Source: CAWCLK01 sp963796225
GTDB taxonomy: Bacteria; Actinomycetota; Nitriliruptoria; Nitriliruptorales; Nitriliruptoraceae
Length of the DNA stretch: 64,000 nucleotides
Assembly: GCA_963796225.1 (NCBI GenBank)
Contig: CAWCLK010000052.1
Location: forward strand, 36,893-100,892
Reading direction: 5' to 3'
Part shown: positions 16,925 through 25,292 of the stretch, in pieces
Layout: every line of letters begins with the position of its first letter
Numbering within the stretch: position 1 is the stretch's first letter
The notes under the pieces: generated by a model
Told to the model about the DNA's origin: nothing
Database searches by the model: none
Seen by the model: the letters and a program-made list of their open reading frames with translations, nothing else
Made by a program: the position numbers and the translations under genes

Positions 16925-17960
16925 CCGCCGCCACCTGACCCTGCTCGACGCCCACTACGGCGGCGACGTCTCGCGCGTCGTGATGGCCGGTGCCTTCCAC
17001 GTCCCCGGGCCGGACGGCGCGCGAGAAGCGCGACTTGCTGCAGGAGCGCGGGGAAGTGCTGCGGAGGCTCTGCTGTACCCGCCCTCGGCAACCGTCGATG
17101 TGCGTCAACCTCATCGTCGACGCCAGCAACATCCAGGCGCCGTACGGGTACGTGATCATGGAGGCGATGGGCTACCCGCACTTCTCGGGATAGAGCTCGA
17201 TCTGCGTGGTCCCGGCGCTGCTCGAGAGCAGCCCCATCCCGCTCGACCGCCCGGCGAGCAGGAGGTGCTGCTCGAGGCCCCCGTCGGCCCGTGCGGGCCG
17301 TGGCCCACCACGACGGGTCCGAGGTCCACCGCTCGTCACCCTGCAGGCCGACCCCGCGTGGGTGGCCGCCCGCAACCTGTCAGTGTGTGTCGCTGCCGAG
17401 CTACGGCGAGGTCACCTTCGACCTCGTGTGGTCAGATGCTTCTACGCCGTGGTCGACGCAGACACGCACAGGGTTCGCCATCTCGGCGGCCGAACGCAGC
17501 GTCATGGCCTCCTTCGCCAACGAGCTGTGCCTGACCGCCACCCACGACCTGGGCGCCGTTCCATCCAGACGCTGGGCGACGCTGGGCCAGCTGCCTTCCG
17601 GCTTAGAGGGCAACCTGAGGTCCAGCCTCGAGGACGGGACGACCGAGGCCGGCGCCGCGGACCCTACGTCCACCCGGGCGTCGTGTGCGCGTGCCCGACC
17701 GGGACCACCAGCGGCAGCCCGGCTGGCGCTGCTGCCAGGCCGACGGGCTGATGGGCGAGGGCGACGAGCTGGTCACGGTCTCCCCCACGGGTGGCCGGCA
17801 TGACCGGCCGGGTCCTCGGTACCGAGGGGCAGAGAGGTCCACGGCCGGAGCCGCCCTGCGGGCCACGGTGTGGGGGCGGGCACCGGTTGGCGGCGGCTGC
17901 GACACCCTCGAGCTGGTGAGGGGTCGTCAACCGCGAGGACGGGCTCCGTCGACCTCGATT
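16911..17960 (+). pseudogene. Proline racemase family (hydroxyproline dehydratase-like) remnant
   Basis: Pieces of one proline-racemase-family protein follow each other in all three frames: LLDAHYGGDVSRVVMAG, REKRDLLQERGEVLRRL, SMCVNLIVDASNIQAPYGYV, EAMGYPHFSG, EVLLEAPVGP, ADPAWVAARNLSV, PSYGEVTFDLVWSD, FAISAAERSVMASFANELC, GPYVHPGVVCACPTG and GDELVTVSPTGGR. At least six frame changes and a TAG right after HFSG are needed, so nothing functional can be made from this sequence. The first catalytic position reads Ser in PHFSG instead of the racemase MCGH cysteine. That points to the dehydratase-like branch. The 3-prime end is a rough estimate. Confidence 0.7.
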
Positions 17961-18111
17961 CGGTGGGTGGCAGGGCAGACTGCTGCAGGAAATCCTGAGG
18001 CGGCGCACTCCCGTCTGCGCCGTTCGGCCATGGCCGCGAGCGGACGTTCGACCGTGTTCCGCCCCGGGGCGGGCCACGAACCCCCGGGCGAGCCTGCGGT
18101 GAGGAGCCACC

Positions 18112-18945
18112 ATGCAAGCCAACCGTTCGTCGCGGCCCGCGGGGCCGACCCGTGCGGACTCGGCGCACGGGCCTGGCGCGGTTCGGACTGGTCGCCAAGG
18201 GCGTCCTGTACATCACCTTGGGCGTGCTGGCGTTCCAGTTCGGGCAGGGTGGCGCCAGGCCAGCAGGCCTCCCAGCAGAACGCGATGCAGGCCATCAAGC
18301 AGCAGCCCGCAGGCACGTGGCTGCTGGGGCGGTATCGCCCAGCGGCTGCTCGCCCATGGCGTGTGGCAGCTCGTCATCACCTTCACCGGGGACCCCGTCG
18401 AGGGCAGCGAGGCCAAGAACGCATGCAGAGTCCGCCGTAGAAGACCGTCATCTACCTGGCGCTGGGCGGCCTGGCCGTCACGGTGCTGGCGGGCAGCGGT
18501 GGCAGCAGCTCGGGAGGCAGCGGCAGCAGCGGCAGCACGAAGGCCACCGCCACCCTGCTCGGCATGCCCGGGGGCGTCTGGATCGTGGCCGCACTCGGCG
18601 TGATCGTGGTGGGCGTGGGCATCGCCGAGCTCGTCCGGCACACCAAGAACACGACGTTCATGGAGCGCATCAACCGGACCAGCCACGGTAGCGTGCGCCG
18701 GCAACGTACGCCGGGCGGGGCGCGCCGGGTACGCGGCGCACGCGGTGGTCACGCTGATCACGGGCGGGTTTCTCGTCGTCGCCGCCGTCCAGCACGACCC
18801 CAGCAAGTCGCGTGGCCTGTCCGGCTCGCTGCAGACGCTGTCCCAGCAGTCGTGGGGTCCGTGGCTGTTGGCCGCGGTCGCCGTCGGGCTGGCGCTGTAC
18901 GGCGTGTTCGCGCTGGCCGAGGCCCGGTACCGCCGCGCCGGCTGA
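18112..18945 (+). CDS. DUF1206 membrane protein (multiple frame breaks)
   Basis: Read across frames, the region gives a six-helix protein of about 275 residues with the three repeated units of DUF1206. These are LARFGLVAKGVLYITLGVLA, then TVIYLALGGLAVTVLAG, then AHAVVTLITGGFLVVAAVQ, each followed by a second helix (LAHGVWQLVITF, WIVAALGVIVVGVGIAELV, WGPWLLAAVAVGLALYGVF). At least four single-base shifts are needed. A Gly/Ser linker lies in the middle. GAGGAG precedes the ATG at 18112. The function of DUF1206 proteins is unknown. It lies in the densest frame-break cluster of the window, so real decay cannot be excluded. Confidence 0.7.
18486..18540. repeat. Low-complexity GGC/AGC repeat (Gly-Ser linker)
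   Basis: GGCAGC-type triplets repeat here and encode a flexible SGGSSSGGSGSSGS linker between the second pair of helices of the DUF1206 protein. It is a coding repeat, not a regulatory element. Its low complexity may contribute to the local indels. Confidence 0.6.
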
Positions 18946-18954
18946 GACGTGGTC

Positions 18955-19635
18955 GACCTCGGACCTCGGTGCCGCCGGCGCGCCGGCTGATCGGCCGCGA
19001 CGTCGAGCGACCACTGAGCCGTCGACGTCCTGGACGCGGAACGGCCGCTCGCTGCTGACGCCAACGAAGACCTGGGTGTGGCCCTCGAACGTGCTGCCCA
19101 CCAGGACCTCGACGATCGTGTCCCCGACGCGGACCCGCTCGGGGCCGTCGTAGGGCCGGCGACACCGGTGTCGTCGGGCAGGCCCATGTTGGTCAGGTCC
19201 ACGACGAGGACCGCGTGGCCGTCCACCTCGACGGGGTCGCCCCAGAGCCCTGCTCACGCGGGTCGTCGACGTACCGCGCATCCCAACCCGCCGTCCCGCC
19301 GCCGGCGATGTCGAGGACCACGCGGTCGTAGCCGGCGTGCTGGCCGACGCGCACGTCGGTGAGGGTGACCGGGGAACCGGTGCCCCCTGCGTGATGTAGG
19401 GGCGGGTGTCGGCGGTGAAGCTGGCGGCATCGGCGTCCCCGCTGGGCGAGGGCGTCGACGGGGCGGTCGTCGGCGAGGTCGTCGGCGTGTCGGTCGCAGT
19501 GTCGGGAGGCGCGGTCGGGGCGGCCGTCGGCCCACCCGGCGCATCCGGCGGCGTGGCGGGTGCGGTCGTCTCGGTGCCGGTGGCGCACCCGGCGAGGAGG
19601 ACGGCGAGGGCCAGCGCAGGGGCGAGGCGTCGCAT
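18955..19635 (-). CDS. AMIN-like domain lipoprotein (frame breaks)
   Basis: The start is a clear lipoprotein signal (LALAVLLAGCATG, lipobox cysteine at residue 17), followed by about 45 residues rich in Thr, Pro and Ala. The rest, spread over three frames, reads TLTDVRVGQHAGYDRVVLDI, WDARYVDDPREQGSG, VRVGDTIVEVLVGSTFEGHT, QVFVGVSSERPFRVQDVDG and a short LDV end. That order is the AMIN-like beta domain found in actinobacterial lipoproteins. The protein is expected to be anchored on the outer face of the membrane. Its target is unknown. It converges with the DUF1206 gene. The exact 3-prime end is uncertain. Confidence 0.68.
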
Positions 19636-19720
19636 CAGGGGATCCCGGGGCGCGGGGACGGTGTGGTCGCACCCTTCACAAGGACTGACGCACGAGCGCC
19701 CCGCCGGGTTGCGCGCCCGG

Positions 19721-20368
19721 TCACCGGTCGAGCGACACCGACTCCAGGTCCGGCCCGACCGTGCGGGTGCGCTTGAGCTCGTAGAAGCCCTCGACCTGCA
19801 CCATCGCGGCGAGCCCGTCCCACAGCTGCAGCGCCTGCTCGCGGTCGGGCACCGACGGGATGACGGGACCGAAGTAGCCGCGCCACTCGCCGTCGACCTC
19901 GAAGGCGATGATCGGCGTGCCGACGTCGTCGCCCGCGACCTCCTCGGCCTCGTGCGTGCTCCGGCGCACGGCCTCGTCGAGCTCCTCGTCGTCGTACGCG
20001 GCGGCGTAGGCGGTGTCCACGCCGGCCTTGGACAGGGCGTCCTCGACGTCGAAGGTCAGGCCGTCCTCGCCGTGGTGGAAGTGCCGCCCGAACTCGAGGT
20101 AGACGTCGCGCACCTGGTCGGCCGCGCCGTCCAGCCGCATCCGTTCGATGATGCGCAGCAGGCCGAGCGACCGGTCCATGGCGGGCTGGACCTTCTCGGC
20201 GTACTCGGGGTCGAGCTCCTTGCCCTCGTTGCGCACCTTGAGGCTGATCGGGCGCCAGTCCACCTCGAGATCACGGTGCGGGGCGACCTCGTCGATCCAG
20301 TGCGAGGTGATCCAGCACCACGGGCAGAGCGGATCGAACCAGAAACGGACGTGCATGGGAGAGGCCAT
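19721..20368 (-). CDS. Mycothiol-dependent nitroreductase Rv2466c-like DsbA-fold protein
   Basis: The 215-residue product begins RFWFDPLCPWCWITSHW, with the CPWC redox motif near residue 14. The later GTPIIAFEVDGEWRGYFGPVI has the cis-proline loop of DsbA-fold proteins, and the IPSVPDREQALQLWDGL ending is typical of the Rv2466c family. Rv2466c of Mycobacterium tuberculosis is a mycothiol-dependent reductase acting in oxidative stress. The same chemistry is plausible here but not shown. A palindrome lies about 28 bases ahead of the ATG. The frame is intact. Confidence 0.87.
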   Translation of the reverse strand: MASPMHVRFWFDPLCPWCWITSHWIDEVAPHRDLEVDWRPISLKVRNEGKELDPEYAEKVQPAMDRSLGLLRIIERMRLDGAADQVRDVYLEFGRHFHHGEDGLTFDVEDALSKAGVDTAYAAAYDDEELDEAVRRSTHEAEEVAGDDVGTPIIAFEVDGEWRGYFGPVIPSVPDREQALQLWDGLAAMVQVEGFYELKRTRTVGPDLESVSLDR

Positions 20369-20395
20369 GGGAATCCTCGCTCGCGGGGGAAGACG

Positions 20396-20409
20396 GTTGC
20401 ATCTTCAAC
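20396..20409. promoter_or_regulatory. Small palindrome upstream of CPWC oxidoreductase
   Basis: GTTGCATCTTCAAC has GTTG/CAAC arms around a six-base centre in an AT-richer spot 28 bases ahead of the minus-strand oxidoreductase start. It could be part of a promoter or operator. The evidence is weak. Confidence 0.25.
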
Positions 20410-20563
20410 TGTCTACCCATGCTTCGAGGGCCCACCCCGTCCTGGATCCCCGCCCAGAGGCCCGCGGGTCACGGTCGGCCGACCGACCCCGTCGGGCCCC
20501 GGGATGTGAGGTCGGCTGGGACGACGAGGACCGTCCCGCCCTACCGTGCCGCCGGGGCTCGGG

Positions 20564-21034
20564 TCAGCTGGGCCCGGGCCCCTCGACGAACACCGCCCCG
20601 TGGCGCTCGAGGATCCGGTGGGCGCGGTTGTGCCAGTGCTCGTGGTGGACCGTGACCAGCGCCACGTCCTCCCCCTGCGCGACCTCGCGATAGGCGACCC
20701 GGTCGCCGTCCATGGACTCGACCCGCTGCAGGCCGACCATCGCGCCGATCAACGCCCCGAACCCGGCCCCGCTCAGCACGGTGCCCGTGAGGGTCATGGC
20801 GACCAGTCCGGCCACCGGCAGGCCGATGGCCGCGCCCACCAGCCCCCCGAGCAGCGCGCCGCGCCGCGCCGCCGAGGCGTCCAGGTGGAGCGTCTCGTCG
20901 TGCAGCCGGTACCGGCCGGGCGCGGGCGGGGCGACCTGCACGGTCGTGCCCCGCAGGCCACGTTCGGCGAGCGTGCGTTGCAGGTGGGGAACCCGATCGG
21001 TGTCCACGAGCCCGTAGACGTCCTGGGCTTCCAT
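20564..21034 (-). CDS. Hypothetical protein with glycine-zipper membrane segment
   Basis: The 156-residue product has a soluble start (EAQDVYGLVDTDRVPHLQRTL), a central hydrophobic hairpin rich in small residues (ALLGGLVGAAIGLPVAGLVA and GTVLSGAGFGALIGAMVGL), and a soluble end. That end includes VALVTVHHEHWHNRAHRILER. Glycine-zipper hairpins of this kind sit in membranes or drive oligomerisation. I do not recognise a named family. The ATG at 21034 has GGAG seven bases ahead. A GTG at 21073 is an in-frame alternative. It diverges from the DJ-1/PfpI gene. Confidence 0.65.
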   Translation of the reverse strand: MEAQDVYGLVDTDRVPHLQRTLAERGLRGTTVQVAPPAPGRYRLHDETLHLDASAARRGALLGGLVGAAIGLPVAGLVAMTLTGTVLSGAGFGALIGAMVGLQRVESMDGDRVAYREVAQGEDVALVTVHHEHWHNRAHRILERHGAVFVEGPGPS

Positions 21035-21142
21035 GGCGAACTCCGATGTCTCGACCACCTTCCATCGTGTCACGGACCGCAGTCGCTGTCAGTACCCGGC
21101 GGCGGACCTACCGTGTCGCGATCACCGAGGCGAGGAACGGAC

Positions 21143-22042
21143 GTGTCCGACCGGAGCGAGCGGGGCGCCAGGTCGACCATCGTCGGCCTGCTGTTGTTCG
21201 AGCAGTTCGACCTCCTCGACATCGGCGGCCCCTACGAGGTACTGCTGACCGCCAACCGCCTCGCCGAGCGCGGCGGGGGCACCGCGCCGTTCGTCGTGCA
21301 GGTGGTCGGGACGTCGACCACCCCGGTCACCGCCTTCGGTGGCCTGGTGGTCACGCCGACGGTCGCCCTCGCGGACGCGGGCGACCTCGACGTGCTCGTG
21401 GTGCCGGGCGCGATCGACGTGGGCGGGGCGCTGGCGGACCCGGGACTCGTGACGACCGTGCGCGACGCCGCTTCCCGCGTGCCAGTCATGGCGTCGGTGT
21501 GCACCGGCGCGTTCGTGCTCGCCCGCGCGGACCTCTTGGTGGGGCGCGCCTGGACCACGCACTGGGAGGACGTGGACGTGCTCGCCGCCGAGCTCGAGGG
21601 CGACGGGGCGCGCCGAACCCGCTGGGTCGACACCGGCGCCGTCATCACCGGTGGCGGCCTGTCCTGCGGCCTCGACCTCGGCCTGCACCTGGTCGACCGG
21701 TTTGCGGGGCACGACCTCGCCGTCGCCACCGCCCGCCAGATCGACCACGCCTGGGACCCCGACGCCGGAAGGTGGTCCCCGCCTGAGCGCTTGGGCGATA
21801 TCCGCCCGGCCACGCTACAACTCGCAAATCCCTGCTTCGGGCGTCCGCGGACGCGCTTTCGTGCGGATGGCGGCGCCGGACTGACGGAGCGTGGCCAGTC
21901 CTCCACACCCGCGCATCCCCATCCGGAGCAGCCAGTTCGCCCGACCAGCCCGTGGACTGCCAACTGCTCAGACCGGCGGTTCGTCGTCGTCGGTCGGTGG
22001 GCTGAGGTTGGCGATGTCGCGCAGGTCCTGGGGGCGACCTGA
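21143..22042 (+). CDS. DJ-1/PfpI family protein (AraC-like amidotransferase fold), odd C-terminal tail
   Basis: The first about 210 residues follow the DJ-1/PfpI fold: VGLLLFEQFDLLDIGGPYEV, DLDVLVVPGAIDV and MASVCTGAFVLARADLL with the nucleophile-elbow cysteine near residue 120, then WTTHWEDVD and GGGLSCGLDLGLHLVD. Members are peptidases, isonitrile hydratases or glyoxalases, so the activity is open. The GTG start has GAGGAA ahead. After TARQIDHAWDPD the sequence becomes less GC-biased and unlike the family, and the frame runs on to overlap the convergent nucleotidyltransferase gene. The native end probably lay near 21790 and was lost where a foreign segment joins, or to an indel. Confidence 0.75.
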   Translation: MSDRSERGARSTIVGLLLFEQFDLLDIGGPYEVLLTANRLAERGGGTAPFVVQVVGTSTTPVTAFGGLVVTPTVALADAGDLDVLVVPGAIDVGGALADPGLVTTVRDAASRVPVMASVCTGAFVLARADLLVGRAWTTHWEDVDVLAAELEGDGARRTRWVDTGAVITGGGLSCGLDLGLHLVDRFAGHDLAVATARQIDHAWDPDAGRWSPPERLGDIRPATLQLANPCFGRPRTRFRADGGAGLTERGQSSTPAHPHPEQPVRPTSPWTANCSDRRFVVVGRWAEVGDVAQVLGAT

Positions 22043-22461
22043 GGCTCGCTTCATGCGGATGAGGTCGTCGAGGCCGACCACGCGAACCACGACGCCGGCC
22101 GCGTTGGCCTCGACCGCGCGGGCACGCAGGTCGTCGTAGTCGCCGGCGCCGGGTACGTCGTTGAGGTAGTCGACCGGGCCGGCGTCGGTGTCCAGGGTGA
22201 AGCTCGCGCCGTTGGCGAGCACGTCAGGATCGGTCGGGTCGATGTCGCGGAGGTCAGCATCAACGCCTCGGAGTACGGCGTTGAGCTCTGCGAATGCGGC
22301 TGCAAGCCGCTCGAGGTTCTCGCGGTCCTGACGGGCGACGACGTCGATGTCGGCGGTGGCGCGGACGTAGCCGTGGCGATGACGGCGAAGGCGCCGATGG
22401 TGATGTAGTCGACGCCGTGGCGGCCGAGGGTGGCGAACACCCGAGCGGGGTCCAGCCTCAT
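21968..22461 (-). CDS. MNT/DUF6036-like nucleotidyltransferase, second gene of an XRE pair (one frame break)
   Basis: The protein starts RLDPARVFATLGRHGVDYIT and, after one base is restored near 22390 (GCCAC to GCCCAC), continues GYVRATADIDVVA. The D-x-D in ADIDVV with the upstream Gly, and a later acidic GPVDYLNDVPG, form the polymerase-beta nucleotidyltransferase triad used by MNT and AbiEii-type proteins. The length of about 165 residues fits a minimal nucleotidyltransferase. The ATG overlaps the stop of the XRE gene as ATGA. An adjacent HTH and nucleotidyltransferase suggests a toxin-antitoxin or phage-defence module. Which one is toxic, if either, cannot be read. Confidence 0.7.
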
Positions 22462-22775
22462 CGACGAGCCTGCCCGGCGAGTTGGTTGGCGAATGCGGCC
22501 AGGGCGAAGCCGTCCTCCAGCCGCGAGGACATGTCTTTGTTCTGATCGGCTCGACGATCCTCCACGGGACGTTCGGGGTCGAGCGGGATGGCTCGCAGCT
22601 CGAGTCGGTCGCCCAGGGCGGTGAGGAGTTGAGCGAGCCGATCGGTGGTCGGGATCTCGCGGCCATTCTCGATGCGGCTGATGGTGGCCTGGCGAGTGCC
22701 GGCGCGCAGGGCGAGCTCGCGTTGCGACACCCCGCGAGCCAGGCGTCGTTGTCGCAACAGTGCGCCCGCGTCCAT
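22458..22775 (-). CDS. XRE-family HTH regulator, first gene of the nucleotidyltransferase pair
   Basis: The 105-residue product has a clear Cro/C1-type helix-turn-helix at residues about 5-58 (LLRQRRLARGVSQRELALRA then RQATISRIENGREIPTTDRL). A C-terminal tail includes EDGFALAAFANQLAG. In two-gene modules of this type the HTH protein usually represses its own operon and can neutralise its partner. The stop overlaps the nucleotidyltransferase start by four bases. Codon third positions are less extreme than in the surrounding genes, which supports horizontal origin. The 5-prime flank holds an AT-richer TAGCGTATCC stretch that may contain the promoter. Confidence 0.82.
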   Translation of the reverse strand: MDAGALLRQRRLARGVSQRELALRAGTRQATISRIENGREIPTTDRLAQLLTALGDRLELRAIPLDPERPVEDRRADQNKDMSSRLEDGFALAAFANQLAGQARR

Positions 22776-22929
22776 CCGCCCTCCCACACCGTAGGGCCAT
22801 AGCGTATCCGGCATGTCGTGGATTGCTTGCCGGCCGACCTGCGCAATCTGAACTGCCTCAACTGCCCTTCTTGACCTACCCAGACCCGGCGCTACCACGC
22901 ACGTCTTCACCGACGACCGGCGCCCCAAA

Positions 22930-23216
22930 CACGCAGCTCGATCGCTGACACGGCGGTTCGCCGACGGGCTGGCCGCCGGCGGCCTCGACGTCCTCAACGA
23001 GGTCGTGCTGAACCAGGCCCTGGTACGGGTCGGTGACGACGCCACAACCGAACGGGCCATCACCGCCGTCCAGGAAGAGGGACCTGCTGGCTCGGGGGCA
23101 CCACGTGGCATGGTCAGCGGCTGCTACGGGTCTCGGAGTCGAACGCGTCCACCACCGAGACCGACGTCGACATCTCGGTCAACGCGGTCCTGCGGGCGGT
23201 CGCGGCCACGCGGTAG
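22930..23216 (+). pseudogene. 3-prime fragment of a group II PLP-dependent decarboxylase
   Basis: RRFADGLAAGGLDVLNEVVLNQ, then ALVRVGDDATTERAITAVQEE and, after restoring one G near 23083, GTCWLGGTTWHGQRLLRVSE followed by STTETDVDISVNAVLRAVA and a TAG. This is the C-terminal end of aromatic-amino-acid/diaminobutyrate-type decarboxylases. The catalytic lysine and PLP-binding regions are missing, so this is a remnant left by a deletion or replacement. The break lies next to the XRE-nucleotidyltransferase pair, which suggests that the pair arrived at the expense of this gene. The exact 5-prime border is not sharp. Confidence 0.7.
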
Positions 23217-23646
23217 CGGTCACTCGAGCGGTGCCCCGACAAGACATGGTGGCGTCCGCAGGGTGACGCAGACGGATCTCGGGACGACCCCCCGACCATG
23301 ACGGCCCTCGGGCCTCGACACCACGCAGGGTCCGGAGGAGGTCGATCGGGGCGGCGACCGATCGATGTTGACCCATCGCGGTAGCCAGCACCACCACGCG
23401 CGTCGTCGCCGACACCGTGAACGGTCACAGCTCAATCGCCATGTGCCGTTCCGGCGTTCGACTGATGCGCCCATGTCCACGGCGATGGCCGGCGGCTGTC
23501 GCTCGCGAGGGACGCAGCTCTGGACGGCCTGTGGCGAAGCCCTGTAGAGGCGTGGTCGTTGTGCTCGTGACGCCGGTCAGGGACCAATGACGAGGGGATG
23601 GATCCGGGCCAGTGGGCATGCCACCGGCCGCGGCCTGGCAGGTGGC
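23217..23646. other. Non-coding gap after the decarboxylase remnant
   Basis: About 430 bases contain only short frames without codon bias on either strand. I see no repeat, RNA gene or clear promoter. Composition is slightly less GC-rich than in the flanking genes. It may be further eroded remnant sequence. Confidence 0.4.
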
Positions 23647-24453
23647 TCACATCGGGCAGCGGGGCGAGGCGGGCTTCGGCTCGGCCGTCGCCGCGGCCCG
23701 GGTCACCAGCTCACGGTAGATGCCCGGGTCGTCGTGCTGGACGAGGGGGACGCCCCGGGGTAGCGGCGGTCCCACCCACGATGTCGCGATGCCCGCGTTG
23801 CACCAGCTGGTGCCGTCGGGCAGGACCAGGTAGCCGGTGCACGTCGCGGCGACGGACCGCGCCCCGGTTGCCTGGCGCGACACCGCCGCGCGTGCCACCC
23901 CCCGGTCGAGGTCGCTCGCCAGGCGGTCGACGTCGAGCGTCGGGCAAGCCCGGGCGGCGGCGAGCACCTCGTGGCGCAGCGAGATGCAGCGCGACCGCAC
24001 GAATAGCGCCCGACGGAGCGCGAGGTCCAGCTCCTCGGCGGCGTCTTCCGACTGGCGCCGGGCCGCCTGGACGGCCTCGATGGCGAGCAGGCTCGAGACC
24101 GGGTACTCGTCGAGCCTTCCCTGCCACAGCGACCACCCGAAGTCGGGGGTGGTCGATGCGCAGACCGGGATCTCGGCATCGAGGACCCGACGGGCGATCG
24201 GTTGCTCGTAGAGCAGCTCCAGTGGATGGGCGAGGTGGATGACGGGCACCGACGACGCCAGACCGAGCTCGTCCCGCGCGGCACGCAGCCGCAGGACCAT
24301 GACGGTGGCCCACGGACAGGCGACGTCCGCGATGAGGACCAGCGCGCCCGGTGTCCCGGCCAGGGGCTCGGAAGGACCGCTGCCGACCGTCGTCATTCCG
24401 GAGGAGCCCGCGGCTGTCGAGCGGCCCTCGGGTGGGGTCGGGGGTCGCCTCAT
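23647..24453 (-). CDS. DsbA-fold (FrnE-like) oxidoreductase
   Basis: The 268-residue product carries LVLIADVACPWATVMVLRLR, a DsbA/FrnE-type opening in which the second cysteine is replaced (CPWA). A long helical insertion follows, and a late TSWCNAGIATSW carries another cysteine. FrnE-like proteins reduce or isomerise thiols, and the single-Cys version may act on mycothiol conjugates. The ATG at 24453 has AGGAGAAGGA ahead. It lies 23 bases after the stop of the mycothiol-dependent enzyme gene and is the third gene of the TetR operon. Its extended N terminus of about 35 residues is unusual. Confidence 0.75.
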   Translation of the reverse strand: MRRPPTPPEGRSTAAGSSGMTTVGSGPSEPLAGTPGALVLIADVACPWATVMVLRLRAARDELGLASSVPVIHLAHPLELLYEQPIARRVLDAEIPVCASTTPDFGWSLWQGRLDEYPVSSLLAIEAVQAARRQSEDAAEELDLALRRALFVRSRCISLRHEVLAAARACPTLDVDRLASDLDRGVARAAVSRQATGARSVAATCTGYLVLPDGTSWCNAGIATSWVGPPLPRGVPLVQHDDPGIYRELVTRAAATAEPKPASPRCPM

Positions 24454-24476
24454 GGCCGCGTCCTTCTCCTGGCCGG

Positions 24477-25292
24477 TCAGAACACCACGCGGGTCTCGAG
24501 CAGGTGCGTGGTGTGCGTGGGCTCCGCCTCCACCTCGACGTCGTCCGGCTGCGCACGGCCCGAGAGCACGCGGCAGAACTCGACGGCGTCGAGGCGGAGG
24601 TGCCCTCCGCCCTCGCCCTGGTGGAACCGGACAGCGCGGGGTCCCGTGAGCACGAGCAGGAAGGGCTGGTCGTGACGAGAGGCCCACTCGGCGACGACGT
24701 CCTCGACGATGCGGTGATCGACGGCGGTGTCGGCCGGGAAGGGTCGGGAGGTCGCGCGGGCGATGTCGATGGAGTGCAGCCACACGTCGCGGGTGTAGAT
24801 CACGTCGACAAGATGACTGAGTGACAGGCGCGACGGCATGCCGGCGGCCGTCGACCCGCCCGGATCGAGCGGCACGGTCACGCGGCGCAGGGCTCCCGGC
24901 AGGCGCATCCTGCCGGTGACGGCGGCGGGCGCCACCTCGCGGAGGGCGGCGATGCGCTCCGCGGGGGAGAGCCCGGCGTGGTCGCGGACCTGCAGCTCGT
25001 TCGCGGCGTCGAGGGTGTTGCCCCCGAACTCATCCGCGTGGCGCTTGCCCCACAGCTGCTGGCGCAGGCCCTCGCGCACCCGGGCCCCGGCCTTGGCGGC
25101 ACCGACGAGGTGGCCCACCATGGCCGCGACATCCCAGCCGGGGCATTCGGTGGGTGCCCGCCAGTCCTCAGGACCGAGGGTCTCGAGCAGATCGATCAGC
25201 CGCCCGTAGGCCGCCGTTGCCACCTCGCGGGCATCGCCGGCACGCGAGATCGGGATGATCTCGTCCACCGACCGGCTCGTGTCGACGCTCAT
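24477..25292 (-). CDS. Maleylpyruvate isomerase family mycothiol-dependent enzyme (DinB-like)
   Basis: The 271-residue product has the MDMPI N-terminal fold. LLETLGPEDWRAPTECPGWD is followed by VAAMVGHLVGAAK, with the zinc-binding His of the DinB-like bundle; a second ligand set lies in LSLSHLVDVIYTRDVWLHSI (HxxD...H). Members bind a metal and mycothiol to isomerise or detoxify substrates. GAGGAG precedes the ATG. The start overlaps the TetR stop as ATGA. Together with the downstream DsbA-fold gene it makes a compact thiol-chemistry operon. Confidence 0.85.
   Translation of the reverse strand: MSVDTSRSVDEIIPISRAGDAREVATAAYGRLIDLLETLGPEDWRAPTECPGWDVAAMVGHLVGAAKAGARVREGLRQQLWGKRHADEFGGNTLDAANELQVRDHAGLSPAERIAALREVAPAAVTGRMRLPGALRRVTVPLDPGGSTAAGMPSRLSLSHLVDVIYTRDVWLHSIDIARATSRPFPADTAVDHRIVEDVVAEWASRHDQPFLLVLTGPRAVRFHQGEGGGHLRLDAVEFCRVLSGRAQPDDVEVEAEPTHTTHLLETRVVF

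Noticed and set aside
18486..18540. GGCAGC repeat considered as a CRISPR-like or regulatory repeat
   Set aside because: It is an uninterrupted low-complexity coding linker with no spacers.
24477..24783. Longer start for the DsbA-fold gene reaching 24783
   Set aside because: The extra residues are a shadow of the mycothiol-enzyme gene. The ATG at 24453 has a good ribosome-binding site.
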